A DNA stretch of 38,075 nucleotides from assembly GCA_016873735.1 (NCBI GenBank), contig VGWD01000022.1, positions 1 to 38,075 of the forward strand, in the 5' to 3' direction. Below the pieces are notes generated by a model, which worked only from the letters and a program-made list of their open reading frames with translations, was not told the DNA's origin and ran no database searches. Within the stretch, counting starts at the first letter, position 1. Every line of letters begins with the position of its first letter. Both the position numbers and the translations under genes were made by a program. Shown one piece after another: positions 17,534 through 25,467 of the stretch. Source of the DNA: Ignavibacteria bacterium (GTDB lineage Bacteria; Bacteroidota; Ignavibacteria; Kapaibacteriales; UBA961).

Positions 17534-18513
17534 ACATGCAAATACTTGTACTCATTTTTTTCTTGGCGCTTTGCCATGGTGCCGATCTTTATTCACAAGA
17601 TACATTTTCAATTGTATGCGCCGATTCAACAACACGTGAAGTTGGAAGCGCAGGTGCATCATGCGTAGATCTCATTGCTTTCGGAATCACCGATGCTTCT
17701 TTTTTGGGACAAATCTTTCCTGATACAGGAGCCATCAATTCGCAAGCCGCATATTTGGCTACGAATCAACAAAGAGCGGCCCAAAGAATGAGAACGAGTG
17801 ATTCTCCTGAACAAATCGCCGAATGGGTTTCACAGAATGATGTGGAGAATAATCCGGATATCCGCCAATATGGATTTGTCAAATTCATGGGCGCTTCCCC
17901 AAAAGCAGCGGGTTTCACAGGCGAGGCATGTATTGATTATAAAAATCATGTCACCGGGTCTATTGATGGCATTGCTTATGCCATTCAAGGAAATATCCTC
18001 TTTGGACAAGACATATTGGACTCCATGGAAACTAGATTTCGGAGAGCTAAAGGCACATTGGCTTGCCGCATGATGGAAGCCATGCAAGGAGCCAATAGCG
18101 TAGGCGCGGATATTCGCTGTGAACCGAATGGAACTTCTTCACTCTTTGCATTCATCAAAGTTGCAAAGCCAACGGATAAAGCAAATAAACCATATATTTC
18201 TTTGTCCGTGGTTACATCAAATGGCGAGAGAGTTGAACCAATCACTGAATTACAAAGACAATTCGATCAGACTTATGGATGTATAACCGTACATGTGAAG
18301 GAAGACTTAGGTGATGCATTTTTTCCTAATCCTGCAACTGGAATCATCCATTTTTCTACACCACAAATCAACATTCAACTTCATGATGCAAAAGGCAATC
18401 TCATCATGAATCTACCCGGGCCGGCGCAAGCAATCAATTGTTCTGGTCTTTCAAATGGAGTATATACAATTCACACACATACCATAAAAGGCAGTGTTGT
18501 GATTCATAAATAA
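17530..18513 (+). CDS. Secreted DUF1028 family protein with a T9SS tail
   Basis: A 327-residue protein. A signal peptide (I-L-V-L-I-F-F-L-A-L) ends around Y-S-Q, leaving D-T-F-S-I-V at or near the mature N-terminus. T-F-S-I-V at the start, E-V-G-S-A-G-A-S, G-A-I-N-S-Q-A and G-S-I-D-G-I-A-Y-A-I-Q-G-N-I-L are hallmarks of DUF1028, whose known structures have an Ntn-hydrolase-like fold but no settled activity. The last ~70 residues (F-F-P-N-P-A-T-G, L-H-D-A-K-G-N-L, L-S-N-G-V-Y-T-I) form a T9SS sorting domain. The gene is coupled by ATGA to the periplasmic GH13 gene. Most family members I know of lack such a tail. A link to carbohydrate or peptide breakdown is inference from position only. Confidence 0.83.
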   Translation: MNMQILVLIFFLALCHGADLYSQDTFSIVCADSTTREVGSAGASCVDLIAFGITDASFLGQIFPDTGAINSQAAYLATNQQRAAQRMRTSDSPEQIAEWVSQNDVENNPDIRQYGFVKFMGASPKAAGFTGEACIDYKNHVTGSIDGIAYAIQGNILFGQDILDSMETRFRRAKGTLACRMMEAMQGANSVGADIRCEPNGTSSLFAFIKVAKPTDKANKPYISLSVVTSNGERVEPITELQRQFDQTYGCITVHVKEDLGDAFFPNPATGIIHFSTPQINIQLHDAKGNLIMNLPGPAQAINCSGLSNGVYTIHTHTIKGSVVIHK

Positions 18514-18524
18514 ACGGAGCCTAA

Positions 18525-18875
18525 ATGTTTAAGAGAATGTTAATCGGGATGTGTATGGGAATTGCATGTATGACTGTGACAATACATGCACAAACACAAT
18601 TGGAAATGAATGCAGATGCATATGATGCATATATGAAAGCTGATAAAGAATTAAATTTAGTCTACAAACAAGTTATGTCAGCTCTCAATGAACAAGAAAA
18701 AGCATCATTGAAAAGTGCGCAAAAAAAGTGGATTTCTCGAAAAGAATCCACTTGCAAAAAAGAAGCCAATGAATATAAGGGTGGGAGCATGGCACCGATG
18801 ATTCTCAATAATTGTCTTGAAGAGAAAACAATACAAAGAACCAAAGAGCTTCGTGCGATGCTACGCGGACGCTAA
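18525..18875 (+). CDS. LprI-like (DUF1311) small exported protein
   Basis: A 116-residue protein with a signal peptide ending at I-H-A-Q. The remainder matches the LprI/DUF1311 layout: D-x-E-L-N-x-x-Y, then L-K-S-A-Q-K-K-W-I-S-R-K-E-S-T-C, a G-G-S-M-A-P-M loop, N-N-C-L and T-x-x-R-x-x-E-L. The two cysteines in the T-C and N-C-L segments are the pair expected to form the family disulfide. Some members inhibit lysozyme, but most have no tested role. It begins 11 bases after the DUF1028 stop, with GGAG upstream, and is probably the last gene of the operon. It converges with the M42 gene with one base between the stop codons. A hairpin inside its coding region may terminate transcription from the other strand. 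Confidence 0.8.
   Translation: MFKRMLIGMCMGIACMTVTIHAQTQLEMNADAYDAYMKADKELNLVYKQVMSALNEQEKASLKSAQKKWISRKESTCKKEANEYKGGSMAPMILNNCLEEKTIQRTKELRAMLRGR
18721..18752 (-). terminator. Minus-strand terminator hairpin inside the LprI-like gene
   Basis: AAGTGGATT at 18725-18733 pairs with AATCCACTT at 18744-18752 around a 10-base loop. Read on the minus strand it ends in a run of T (complement of 18721-18726), about 125 bases past the M42 stop codon. On the plus strand no T run follows, so it acts in one direction only. Confidence 0.6.
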
Positions 18876-18876
18876 A

Positions 18877-19905
18877 TCAAATTCCTGCATCGGGGAATCT
18901 ATTGCGCAAGAATGCAAGACATAACTCGATTGTTGCCTCGATGCCTTTTTTATGAGTTCTCTCCACGCCATGTGATGCTGAAACGCCCGGTCCGATCAAT
19001 CCAACTCTGAAATCACGTCCTGCACGCAAAGCTGCCGAACCATCAGAACCGTAATATGGATAGATGTCAACTTTGTGCGGTATCGAATGTTTTTCTGCAA
19101 GCTCAGTCAATTCTTTTCTTAGTGCATAATCATATGGACCCGTGGAGTCTTTTGCACAAATCGAACAATGAGTCTCGCTTCCCTCACATTGATCACCCAC
19201 AACACCCATATCAAGAACAAGTAAGTCTTTCACTGTTTCTGCATATCCGCCTGAACCTCCATGCCCCACTTCTTCATAATTGCTGAAAAAGAATTCCACC
19301 GGAATGGTGATATGTCGTTCAGCCAAATGTTCTGCCAATCGAAACAACACATAACATGATGCTTTATTGTCCATAAATCGCGACTTGATATATCCTCCGG
19401 GTAATTCCTCATAACGAGGATCGAAACAGACGAAATCACCAACGCGAATCCCCAATTCTTCACATGCTTCTTTTGTGGTTACTTCTTCATCAAGTCTGAT
19501 ATGCATTGAATCAATCGATCTTAGCGCTGTGTCCGTGAGCTTATTGGCATGTGAAGCAGGATTATTCAATAAAAATGTTCCCGTAAATACGGTACCCTTC
19601 ATCGTATGAACACGAACATATCCTCCTTCAAAACTAATCAAGCCCAATCCTCCTATCGGAGAGATGCTGAGCGTACCATTTGGTTTGATTCCCGACACTA
19701 TGCCACCAAGCGTATCCAAGTGTGCAGCAAGTGCAATTGTTGGGAATTCACCAAATGCCAATTTCACCGCCCCTTTATGAGTTTGCTTGGGATTCAAACC
19801 TCTGCTTTGCAAATACTCCATAACATAAGATTCGGCATTGTGCGTAAAGCCTGTGGGCGAATCTATCGATACCAGTTGCTTCAAAGATTCATATGATGCA
19901 TTCAT
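18877..19905 (-). CDS. M42 family metallo-aminopeptidase
   Basis: A 342-residue cytosolic peptidase of the M42 glutamyl-aminopeptidase/tetrahedral aminopeptidase family, close to the usual ~350 residues. Two-metal-site ligands are visible: His62 and Asp64 in A-A-H-L-D-T, the bridging Asp179 in F-M-D-N-K, Glu211/Glu212 in Y-E-E-V-G-H-G-G, Asp232 in V-L-D-M-G, and a late histidine in S-A-S-H-G-V-E-R-T-H. Such enzymes trim N-terminal residues from peptides and assemble as tetrahedral dodecamers. Some members are misnamed endoglucanases, but nothing here suggests glycan cleavage. The gene lies downstream of rplI, separated by a terminator, and is convergent with the LprI-like gene. No signal peptide is seen. 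Confidence 0.92.
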   Translation of the reverse strand: MNASYESLKQLVSIDSPTGFTHNAESYVMEYLQSRGLNPKQTHKGAVKLAFGEFPTIALAAHLDTLGGIVSGIKPNGTLSISPIGGLGLISFEGGYVRVHTMKGTVFTGTFLLNNPASHANKLTDTALRSIDSMHIRLDEEVTTKEACEELGIRVGDFVCFDPRYEELPGGYIKSRFMDNKASCYVLFRLAEHLAERHITIPVEFFFSNYEEVGHGGSGGYAETVKDLLVLDMGVVGDQCEGSETHCSICAKDSTGPYDYALRKELTELAEKHSIPHKVDIYPYYGSDGSAALRAGRDFRVGLIGPGVSASHGVERTHKKGIEATIELCLAFLRNRFPDAGI

Positions 19906-19919
19906 GAGTTGACTCCATA

Positions 19920-19948
19920 CAAAAAGAGCACATCAATGTGATGTGCTC
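19920..19948 (-). terminator. Rho-independent terminator of the rpsF-rplI transcript
   Basis: A 10-bp stem (GAGCACATCA / TGATGTGCTC) with a 3-base loop is followed on the minus strand by five T. It lies 23 bases past the rplI stop, before the M42 gene start. Confidence 0.85.
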
Positions 19949-19971
19949 AAATAAACAAGTTTCATGCTCTA

Positions 19972-20415
19972 TTATGCGCTGATGATCCACACTTTGAATG
20001 TGGCAATCACTTCAGGATGCAATTTTGCTTTTACATCAAAAACACCCAATGACTTGATCGGTTCATCAATCATGATGGATCTACGATCAATGTCATGCCC
20101 CATGACTGCAAGTTCATGTGCAATCATCTGCGGAGTGACGGAACCAAACAAACGGCCCTCTTCTCCAACTTTCATTGGAACGCTAACCTGAATTTCGGAT
20201 AATTTGGAAGCAAGCAATTCAGCTGCTTCTTTCTTGCGTGCAATCTCTGCCATGTGGCGCTTCTTCTCACTTTCAAATACATTGATGTAAGAAGGTGATG
20301 CATAATATGCAAGACTTCTGGGAATGAGGTAGTTACGTGCATAGCCATCTTTGACTGTCACGATATCACCCATATTACCCAGGTTTTCTACATCTTGACG
20401 AAGAATGATTTTCAT
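19972..20415 (-). CDS. rplI: 50S ribosomal protein L9
   Basis: A 147-residue protein of normal L9 length. The N-terminal rRNA-binding domain has the signature M-K-I-I-L-R-Q-D-V-E-N-L-G, then G-D-I-V-T-V-K-D-G-Y-A-R-N-Y-L-I-P. A charged central helix follows (M-A-E-I-A-R-K-K-E-A-A-E), then the C-terminal domain with G-R-L-F-G-S-V-T. It binds 23S rRNA on the large subunit. It follows rpsF by 48 bases. The usual rpsR gene between rpsF and rplI is absent here. A terminator follows the stop codon. Confidence 0.97.
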   Translation of the reverse strand: MKIILRQDVENLGNMGDIVTVKDGYARNYLIPRSLAYYASPSYINVFESEKKRHMAEIARKKEAAELLASKLSEIQVSVPMKVGEEGRLFGSVTPQMIAHELAVMGHDIDRRSIMIDEPIKSLGVFDVKAKLHPEVIATFKVWIISA

Positions 20416-20463
20416 AGGTTCATCTCTTTCGGGAATATGATAACTCGTGTATCAATGGGTAAA

Positions 20464-20871
20464 TCAAAGTTCTGTTTCAACCGGAGCTTTCACAGGTGCA
20501 ACATTCTCTTCCATAGGTTCAGCAGGAATTGTTGAACCGGAAATGAGCGCACGTTCCTTGCGATGCTCGCGAAGTTTTTCTGATAATTCCAAGGTCAAAT
20601 GACGAAGGACATTTTCTTCCAAAGTGAAGAAACGCTCAATCAAAGGCAATACCTCGGATGCTGATTCAAAGGCCATATACACATAGAAGCCATTGTATTT
20701 CTTCTTGATTGGATAAGCAAGGCGACGACGCCCCCACTTGTTCATCTCAACAAATTGACCGCCATGATTCTCGATATACTCGGTTACTCTACGGACGACC
20801 GCTTCAATATCCGGATCTTCAAGGGCGGCATTGATGATGAATGTGCTCTCGTATAAACGACGAATGCTCAT
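20464..20871 (-). CDS. rpsF: 30S ribosomal protein S6
   Basis: A 135-residue S6 protein. I start it at the ATG whose complement is 20869-20871, because AGGAG lies just upstream on the minus strand and the product begins M-S-I-R-R-L-Y-E-S-T-F-I-I; a longer TTG-started frame would add 12 unlikely residues. The fold pattern Y-E-S-T-F-I-I, G-R-R-R-L-A-Y-P-I-K-K-K-Y-N-G-F-Y and H-L-T-L-E fits S6, and a ~35-residue tail with E-P-M-E-E-N extends beyond the core. S6 binds 16S rRNA together with S18. The S18 gene is not next door, unlike the common rpsF-rpsR-rplI order. A -7 element and a leader hairpin lie upstream. Confidence 0.96.
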   Translation of the reverse strand: MSIRRLYESTFIINAALEDPDIEAVVRRVTEYIENHGGQFVEMNKWGRRRLAYPIKKKYNGFYVYMAFESASEVLPLIERFFTLEENVLRHLTLELSEKLREHRKERALISGSTIPAEPMEENVAPVKAPVETEL

Positions 20872-20901
20872 TCTGTGCTCCTGTGGTTGTTGTTTCAAAC
20901 A

Positions 20902-20924
20902 GCCCAAATCAACATAGTTTGGGC
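20902..20924 (-). promoter_or_regulatory. Leader hairpin upstream of rpsF
   Basis: GCCCAAA (20902-20908) and TTTGGGC (20918-20924) form a 7-bp inverted repeat with a 9-base loop. It lies in the ~60-base leader between the probable promoter and the rpsF start. Its position would suit autogenous control, but I do not see the CCG bulge of the described S6:S18 leader motif. Confidence 0.4.
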
Positions 20925-20939
20925 AGGAAATTAGAGCAG

Positions 20940-20947
20940 CAAAGATA
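20940..20947 (-). promoter_or_regulatory. -7 promoter element for rpsF-rplI
   Basis: The minus strand reads TATCTTTG, a full match to TAnnTTTG, followed by GC as in many Bacteroidota promoters. The -33 element expected near 20967-20970 is poor. The position is about 70 bases before the rpsF start. Confidence 0.5.
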
Positions 20948-20963
20948 GGAAGTTTTCTTGATA

Positions 20964-22220
20964 TTACCGCGTCTTATCTTGCAATATGGGTAGATCAATG
21001 ATGGAATCATCTTCTTCTTCATACCCTTTCGCATCCCATTCAGAACCCAACGCTTCTTCCAATAAGGCAATGATTCTAACACTTATTTCATCACAAATGG
21101 CAAATCCCGAAGAATTGAGCGAGATTATCGTATCTCCGTCTGTGTCATAAACTTGCAGAAATTCATTGAGAATTTGTGCATCAAGGCGATCAAAGATCAT
21201 GGCATGCAGGTCAATGCCGAAATCCGTAAGAAAACGCCGTTTGGAAAGTCCCTCCGAGCGAATCCCCAAAAAAGCGGTTTCATAGAGCATATTGTGATCC
21301 GTGAGGACTTCAATGCTCGCTTCTCCCGTTCCATGCAATCTGACTGCTTCGAAATATCGCTTGAGATTTCTGTAATTCCAATAGCGTTGTTTGCTTATGA
21401 AACCATGAGCCGAAGGACCAAAAGCAAGATATTCCTTGGCTTGCCAATATGTTCGATTATGATTGCATGCAAAACCGGGTTTTGCAAAATTTGAGACTTC
21501 ATATTGGATATATCCGGCTTTGGAAAGAGCATCAATGGTTAGAGCATAAAGTTCTGCATCACGCTCTTCATCTTGTGGTTTTACCAATCCCTTTTGCAAC
21601 ATGGAAAACAATGGAGTTTTTTCTTCAAAGATCAAGCTATAGGCAGAGATATGCTCTGTATTTAGAGCCATTGCTTGCTCAAGAGTCGATGTCCATGATG
21701 CAATTGTTTGATTTGGCAATGCAAAGATGATATCAATGTTCACATTGTCAAAACCTGCTTCTCTGGCAATGCGTACAGCTACCTTCCCTTCTTCCGGTGT
21801 ATGAATGCGATGCAAAAAATTCAATTCTTCCTGATTGAATGACTGAATTCCAAAACTCAAACGATTGATACCGGCTTGTTTGTATCCACGCAGAGATTCA
21901 ATGGAAATCGTTCCGGGATTACACTCCATCGTGATTTCAGCATCGGGATGTATTGTGAGTTGATCGCGAAGTGTTTCCATAATTGTCGAAATCTGCTCAG
22001 GAGTGAGAAGAGATGGCGTGCCACCGCCAAAAAACACGCTCGTTGCTGGACGCAAGTGATCTGAATATTTCTTTGCACCGGCAATGATCTCTTCAATCAA
22101 TAAGGAAACAAACACATCTTTGTGTTCCATGTTTTCCAGAGAATAGAAATCACAGTACACACATTTTTTTTCGCAAAATGGAATGTGTAGATAGACACCG
22201 AAATCAGGATGGGGTCTCAT
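20964..22220 (-). CDS. hemW: HemW radical SAM heme chaperone
   Basis: A 418-residue radical SAM protein. The [4Fe-4S] cluster motif is Cys16-x3-Cys20-x2-Cys23 in F-C-E-K-K-C-V-Y-C-D-F, preceded by Y-L-H-I-P. F-F-G-G-G-T-P-S and M-E-C-N-P-G-T mark the SAM-binding barrel, and the C-terminal H-N-R-T-Y-W-Q-A-K-E-Y-L-A-F-G-P-S-A-H segment is typical of HemW rather than the coproporphyrinogen dehydrogenase HemN. HemW inserts heme into target enzymes; older annotations call it HemN-like. The start overlaps the stop of the upstream FAD oxidoreductase gene (ATGA), and the length is close to the usual ~380 plus a short acidic C-terminal extension (E-E-E-D-D). Confidence 0.92.
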   Translation of the reverse strand: MRPHPDFGVYLHIPFCEKKCVYCDFYSLENMEHKDVFVSLLIEEIIAGAKKYSDHLRPATSVFFGGGTPSLLTPEQISTIMETLRDQLTIHPDAEITMECNPGTISIESLRGYKQAGINRLSFGIQSFNQEELNFLHRIHTPEEGKVAVRIAREAGFDNVNIDIIFALPNQTIASWTSTLEQAMALNTEHISAYSLIFEEKTPLFSMLQKGLVKPQDEERDAELYALTIDALSKAGYIQYEVSNFAKPGFACNHNRTYWQAKEYLAFGPSAHGFISKQRYWNYRNLKRYFEAVRLHGTGEASIEVLTDHNMLYETAFLGIRSEGLSKRRFLTDFGIDLHAMIFDRLDAQILNEFLQVYDTDGDTIISLNSSGFAICDEISVRIIALLEEALGSEWDAKGYEEEDDSIIDLPILQDKTR

Positions 22221-23782
22221 GCATTCACTCCCAATTTCATTGCAATTGCCATGACGGTATTTTGTCCATCCATTGCAGCACTTACAATGCCACCTGCATA
22301 TCCTGCTCCTTCACCGCATGGATATAGCCCTTTGATCTGAACATGCTCCCGACTGGCGGGATCACGCGGGATGCGAACAGGTGAACTTGTTCTTGATTCC
22401 GTTGCAACAATGATGGCTCCGGGATGAATATACCCACTCATGCTTCGCTCAAATGCCTTGAATCCCATGCGTAAACGTTCTGCTAAAGATTTCGGGAATA
22501 ATGAGGATATGTCATGAGAAAAAAGTCCGGGGATATATGAACTTTTGGGAAGCGATGTGCTGATTGTTCCGGATAAAAAATCCTGCAAACGCTGAGCCGG
22601 TGCCTGTTGAGAACCATCACCAGATGCGAACACTGCTTGCTCGATATCTGATTGCAAGTGCATTCCTGCAAGCGCTCCATAGATATCATATTCTTTCAAA
22701 TCCACTTGCTCAATGGCTACAACGATTCCTGAATTTGCAAAGGGTGAATCTCTGCGCGACATGGACATTCCATTAACAACGATTTCTCCGGGAGATGTCG
22801 CAGCAGGAACAATCAAGCCACCGGGACACATGCAAAAGGAAAATACACCGCGGCCTTTTACTTGTTCCACAAGTTTATAGGATGATGCAGGAAGAAGTGA
22901 ATCTCGAGGGGATTGCTTATAACGTATCTCATCAATATACTCTTGCGGATGCTCCGCTCGAACTCCAATGGCAAATGGCTTGGACTCAATGTGTATGCCG
23001 GCATCCAGCAATGTGGTGAATATGTCTCTGGCAGAATGTCCTGTGGCCAGAATAACAGCATCACCCATGAATTCACTACCATCCTCGCATGCAACACCGA
23101 TCATGCGGTCACCGTTCATGATGAATCTCGTCACCCAAGAATCAAAATGCACTTCACCACCATATTTTTCGATGGTGGCACGAATGTTTTGTATGATGCC
23201 GGGTAATTTATTTGATCCAATATGACCATGTGTATCAATCAGGATGCGTTCATGCGCTCCATGTTCAACAAGCAATTGCAATACTTTGTTGATGTCTCCA
23301 CGCTTTTTTGAATTCGTCCACAATTTGCCATCGGAGTATGTTCCCGCTCCGCCTTCCCCAAAACAATAATTAGAATGAGGATTCACGATGCCGAATTGCT
23401 GAATTGCACGAAGATCTCTCCTTCGAGCTCGAGCATCTTTTCCTCTCTCTATGATCACCGGCTTTAGTCCATGCAATAAACATTCAAGTCCGGCAAAATA
23501 CCCTGCAGGCCCTGCGCCAATGATGATGATGCGTTTTCCGGAAGATACATCTCGAAATCCTTTTGCAATGGGAGGAATGACCGGCGCTTGTTCATCGACA
23601 TATAATGCAATGCTTAACATGATCTTTGGATTTTTTCCACGTGCATCAATGGACCTCTTCAGAATTGTATGCGAAGTCAATGAATCCTCTGAAATACCTG
23701 CTTGATGAAGAGCATGCGCAACAATCAGTTCGGGCGATGATGCCTCAAATGGTGAGAGTGCTATGTCTATCACATGTTTCAT
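22217..23782 (-). CDS. COG2509-type FAD-dependent dehydrogenase
   Basis: A 521-residue flavoprotein. The N-terminal ~80 residues are the small extra domain usual in this family (L-K-R-S-I-D-A-R near 41-48). The Rossmann FAD site is I-I-I-I-G-A-G-P-A-G-Y-F-A-G (from residue 85). The run F-G-E-G-G-A-G-T-Y-S-D-G-K-L and later V-I-L-A-T-G-H-S-A-R-D are the marks of the COG2509 'uncharacterised FAD-dependent dehydrogenase' family. The C-terminal P-C-G-E-G-A-G-Y-A-G-G-I-V-S-A-A is the second FAD-contacting segment. Substrate and pathway are not known for the family. It overlaps nnr upstream and hemW downstream by four bases each, so the three are probably translated together. Confidence 0.9.
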   Translation of the reverse strand: MKHVIDIALSPFEASSPELIVAHALHQAGISEDSLTSHTILKRSIDARGKNPKIMLSIALYVDEQAPVIPPIAKGFRDVSSGKRIIIIGAGPAGYFAGLECLLHGLKPVIIERGKDARARRRDLRAIQQFGIVNPHSNYCFGEGGAGTYSDGKLWTNSKKRGDINKVLQLLVEHGAHERILIDTHGHIGSNKLPGIIQNIRATIEKYGGEVHFDSWVTRFIMNGDRMIGVACEDGSEFMGDAVILATGHSARDIFTTLLDAGIHIESKPFAIGVRAEHPQEYIDEIRYKQSPRDSLLPASSYKLVEQVKGRGVFSFCMCPGGLIVPAATSPGEIVVNGMSMSRRDSPFANSGIVVAIEQVDLKEYDIYGALAGMHLQSDIEQAVFASGDGSQQAPAQRLQDFLSGTISTSLPKSSYIPGLFSHDISSLFPKSLAERLRMGFKAFERSMSGYIHPGAIIVATESRTSSPVRIPRDPASREHVQIKGLYPCGEGAGYAGGIVSAAMDGQNTVMAIAMKLGVNA

Positions 23783-25335
23783 GCTTCATCTTCCCACGAA
23801 TCCATCAATGAACGATCCAATACATGTGGTATGGATGCAATGATATCACTTGCAGACATTGATTCTTCACCAAATACTGATTGTGCAAAATCTCCGGCCT
23901 CTCCATGAAGCATTGCCGATAAAGCTGTTGCCTCCAAAGGATTGATTCCTCTTGCCAATAATGCTCCAATCATTCCACTAAGAATATCACCGGATCCGGC
24001 AGTTGCCATGCCTGAATTTCCTGTTTTCGTGAGATAGGTCTTTGTTCCATCGGATGTGCATGCAGGTACACTTTTAAGATGCACAATGCATTGCATTTCT
24101 TTGGAAATGTGCGTGACATGCCTCAAGGGGAATTCTTCTATTGAGGATCTTTCCAATCCTGTCATGCGCGCAAATTCTCCTGCATGAGGAGTGATTACCC
24201 AATTGGATGGCACATTCACTATGGAATTTGGAATTGCATCAGCATCGAGTATTACAGTAATGGAAAGATTCAGCTTCATTAATTCTTGGAATATGTGTTG
24301 TCCGGCACGAATACCAAGACCCGGACCACAGACAATCGCATTCGTTTTTGAAAGGGAATCTTTCACATGAGTCATCAAAGAATCCACATTCATTCCACCA
24401 TCATCATCCATTGGAATCAAGGATAGAAGAGCTTCCGGAGGCAATGATGGGTGGATGACCGGAGTCATGATTTCAACGAGCCCAACACCGGTGCGAAATG
24501 CCGACATTGCACATAATGCAGGTGCACCGGACATATCCCTTGAGCCGGCAATAATCAGCACTCTACCATAGGTATATTTATGTGACTGTGCATGCCGAAT
24601 GCCAATGATGTCATGAATGTCTTGATCCTCAAGTGAGAATACCGATGCATTATTTTGAGCGATATGCTCGGGAACTCCCAACATGATGATTTCCACTTCA
24701 CCGCAATGCTGTTTGGCAGGATATAATTGCATACCGACTTTTTCACTGAACATCGTACATGTTCCATGCGCTTTGAATGCATAGTGATGAGCCGTACCAT
24801 TTTCGGCATCAATGCCCGATGGAATATCAATTGCAATGCATAAAGACTTCTCATACACATTCAGTTCATGCATTCTTTTCAATATCTCATAAGGCATGCC
24901 ATATATATCAGCATTTGCGCCTGTTCCGAGCAAAGCATCAACGATGCAATCAACATCAAAAGAAAGAGTGGATAATGCATCTTGATGTATGAATGAGATT
25001 GGAATATTTAGCGCATGCGCAGATTCAAGATTTGCCTTTGCCTCAGGGGACATAGCATCAATATTTCCGACATGATAGATAGTCACTTCAAATCTATTCA
25101 TGCAATAGAGATGACGCGCAATCGCAAATCCATCCCCACCATTATTTCCGGATCCACAGAGAATCAGAATCGATGGTCTTTCTGCGCGAATTGCTGATGC
25201 ATCCAACCACATTGCGATGCAATGAGCCGAACCGCTTGCCGCATTCTCCATGAGAATAGAACCAGACACTCCAATCTTCGAAATAGCATAATCATCCGCC
25301 GCTTTTTGTCCGGATGGTGTGAGATAAGCACGCAT
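23779..25335 (-). CDS. nnr: Bifunctional NAD(P)H-hydrate epimerase / ADP-dependent dehydratase
   Basis: A 518-residue fusion that repairs damaged NAD(P)H hydrates. The N-terminal YjeF_N epimerase domain (about 1-215) shows M-E-N-A-A and C-G-S-G-N-N-G-G-D-G-F-A-I-A-R-H. The C-terminal carbohydrate-kinase-like dehydratase (about 235-500) shows G-P-G-L-G, H-A-G-E-F-A-R-M and A-G-S-G-D-I-L-S-G-M-I. I choose the ATG whose complement is 25333-25335: GGAG sits 5 bases before it and the product begins M-R-A-Y-L-T; the longer frame needs a TTG. It is the first gene of the minus-strand run with the FAD oxidoreductase and hemW. Both halves look intact. Confidence 0.95.
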   Translation of the reverse strand: MRAYLTPSGQKAADDYAISKIGVSGSILMENAASGSAHCIAMWLDASAIRAERPSILILCGSGNNGGDGFAIARHLYCMNRFEVTIYHVGNIDAMSPEAKANLESAHALNIPISFIHQDALSTLSFDVDCIVDALLGTGANADIYGMPYEILKRMHELNVYEKSLCIAIDIPSGIDAENGTAHHYAFKAHGTCTMFSEKVGMQLYPAKQHCGEVEIIMLGVPEHIAQNNASVFSLEDQDIHDIIGIRHAQSHKYTYGRVLIIAGSRDMSGAPALCAMSAFRTGVGLVEIMTPVIHPSLPPEALLSLIPMDDDGGMNVDSLMTHVKDSLSKTNAIVCGPGLGIRAGQHIFQELMKLNLSITVILDADAIPNSIVNVPSNWVITPHAGEFARMTGLERSSIEEFPLRHVTHISKEMQCIVHLKSVPACTSDGTKTYLTKTGNSGMATAGSGDILSGMIGALLARGINPLEATALSAMLHGEAGDFAQSVFGEESMSASDIIASIPHVLDRSLMDSWEDEA

Positions 25336-25467
25336 ACATACTCCATTGAACTCATGCAAAAATACCAATTCAGCAGCTTAAGACTCGAATACCCCCAAAA
25401 TCTCCTCTCTTTTCGTAGTTTTGTCTGATAAGAAAGTCACATATTCACGGTTACTACAAATACTATC

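Noticed and set aside
20902-20924. Known S6:S18 ribosomal leader motif
   Set aside because: A hairpin is present but the conserved CCG bulge that defines the described motif is not seen, so I list it only as a generic leader hairpin.
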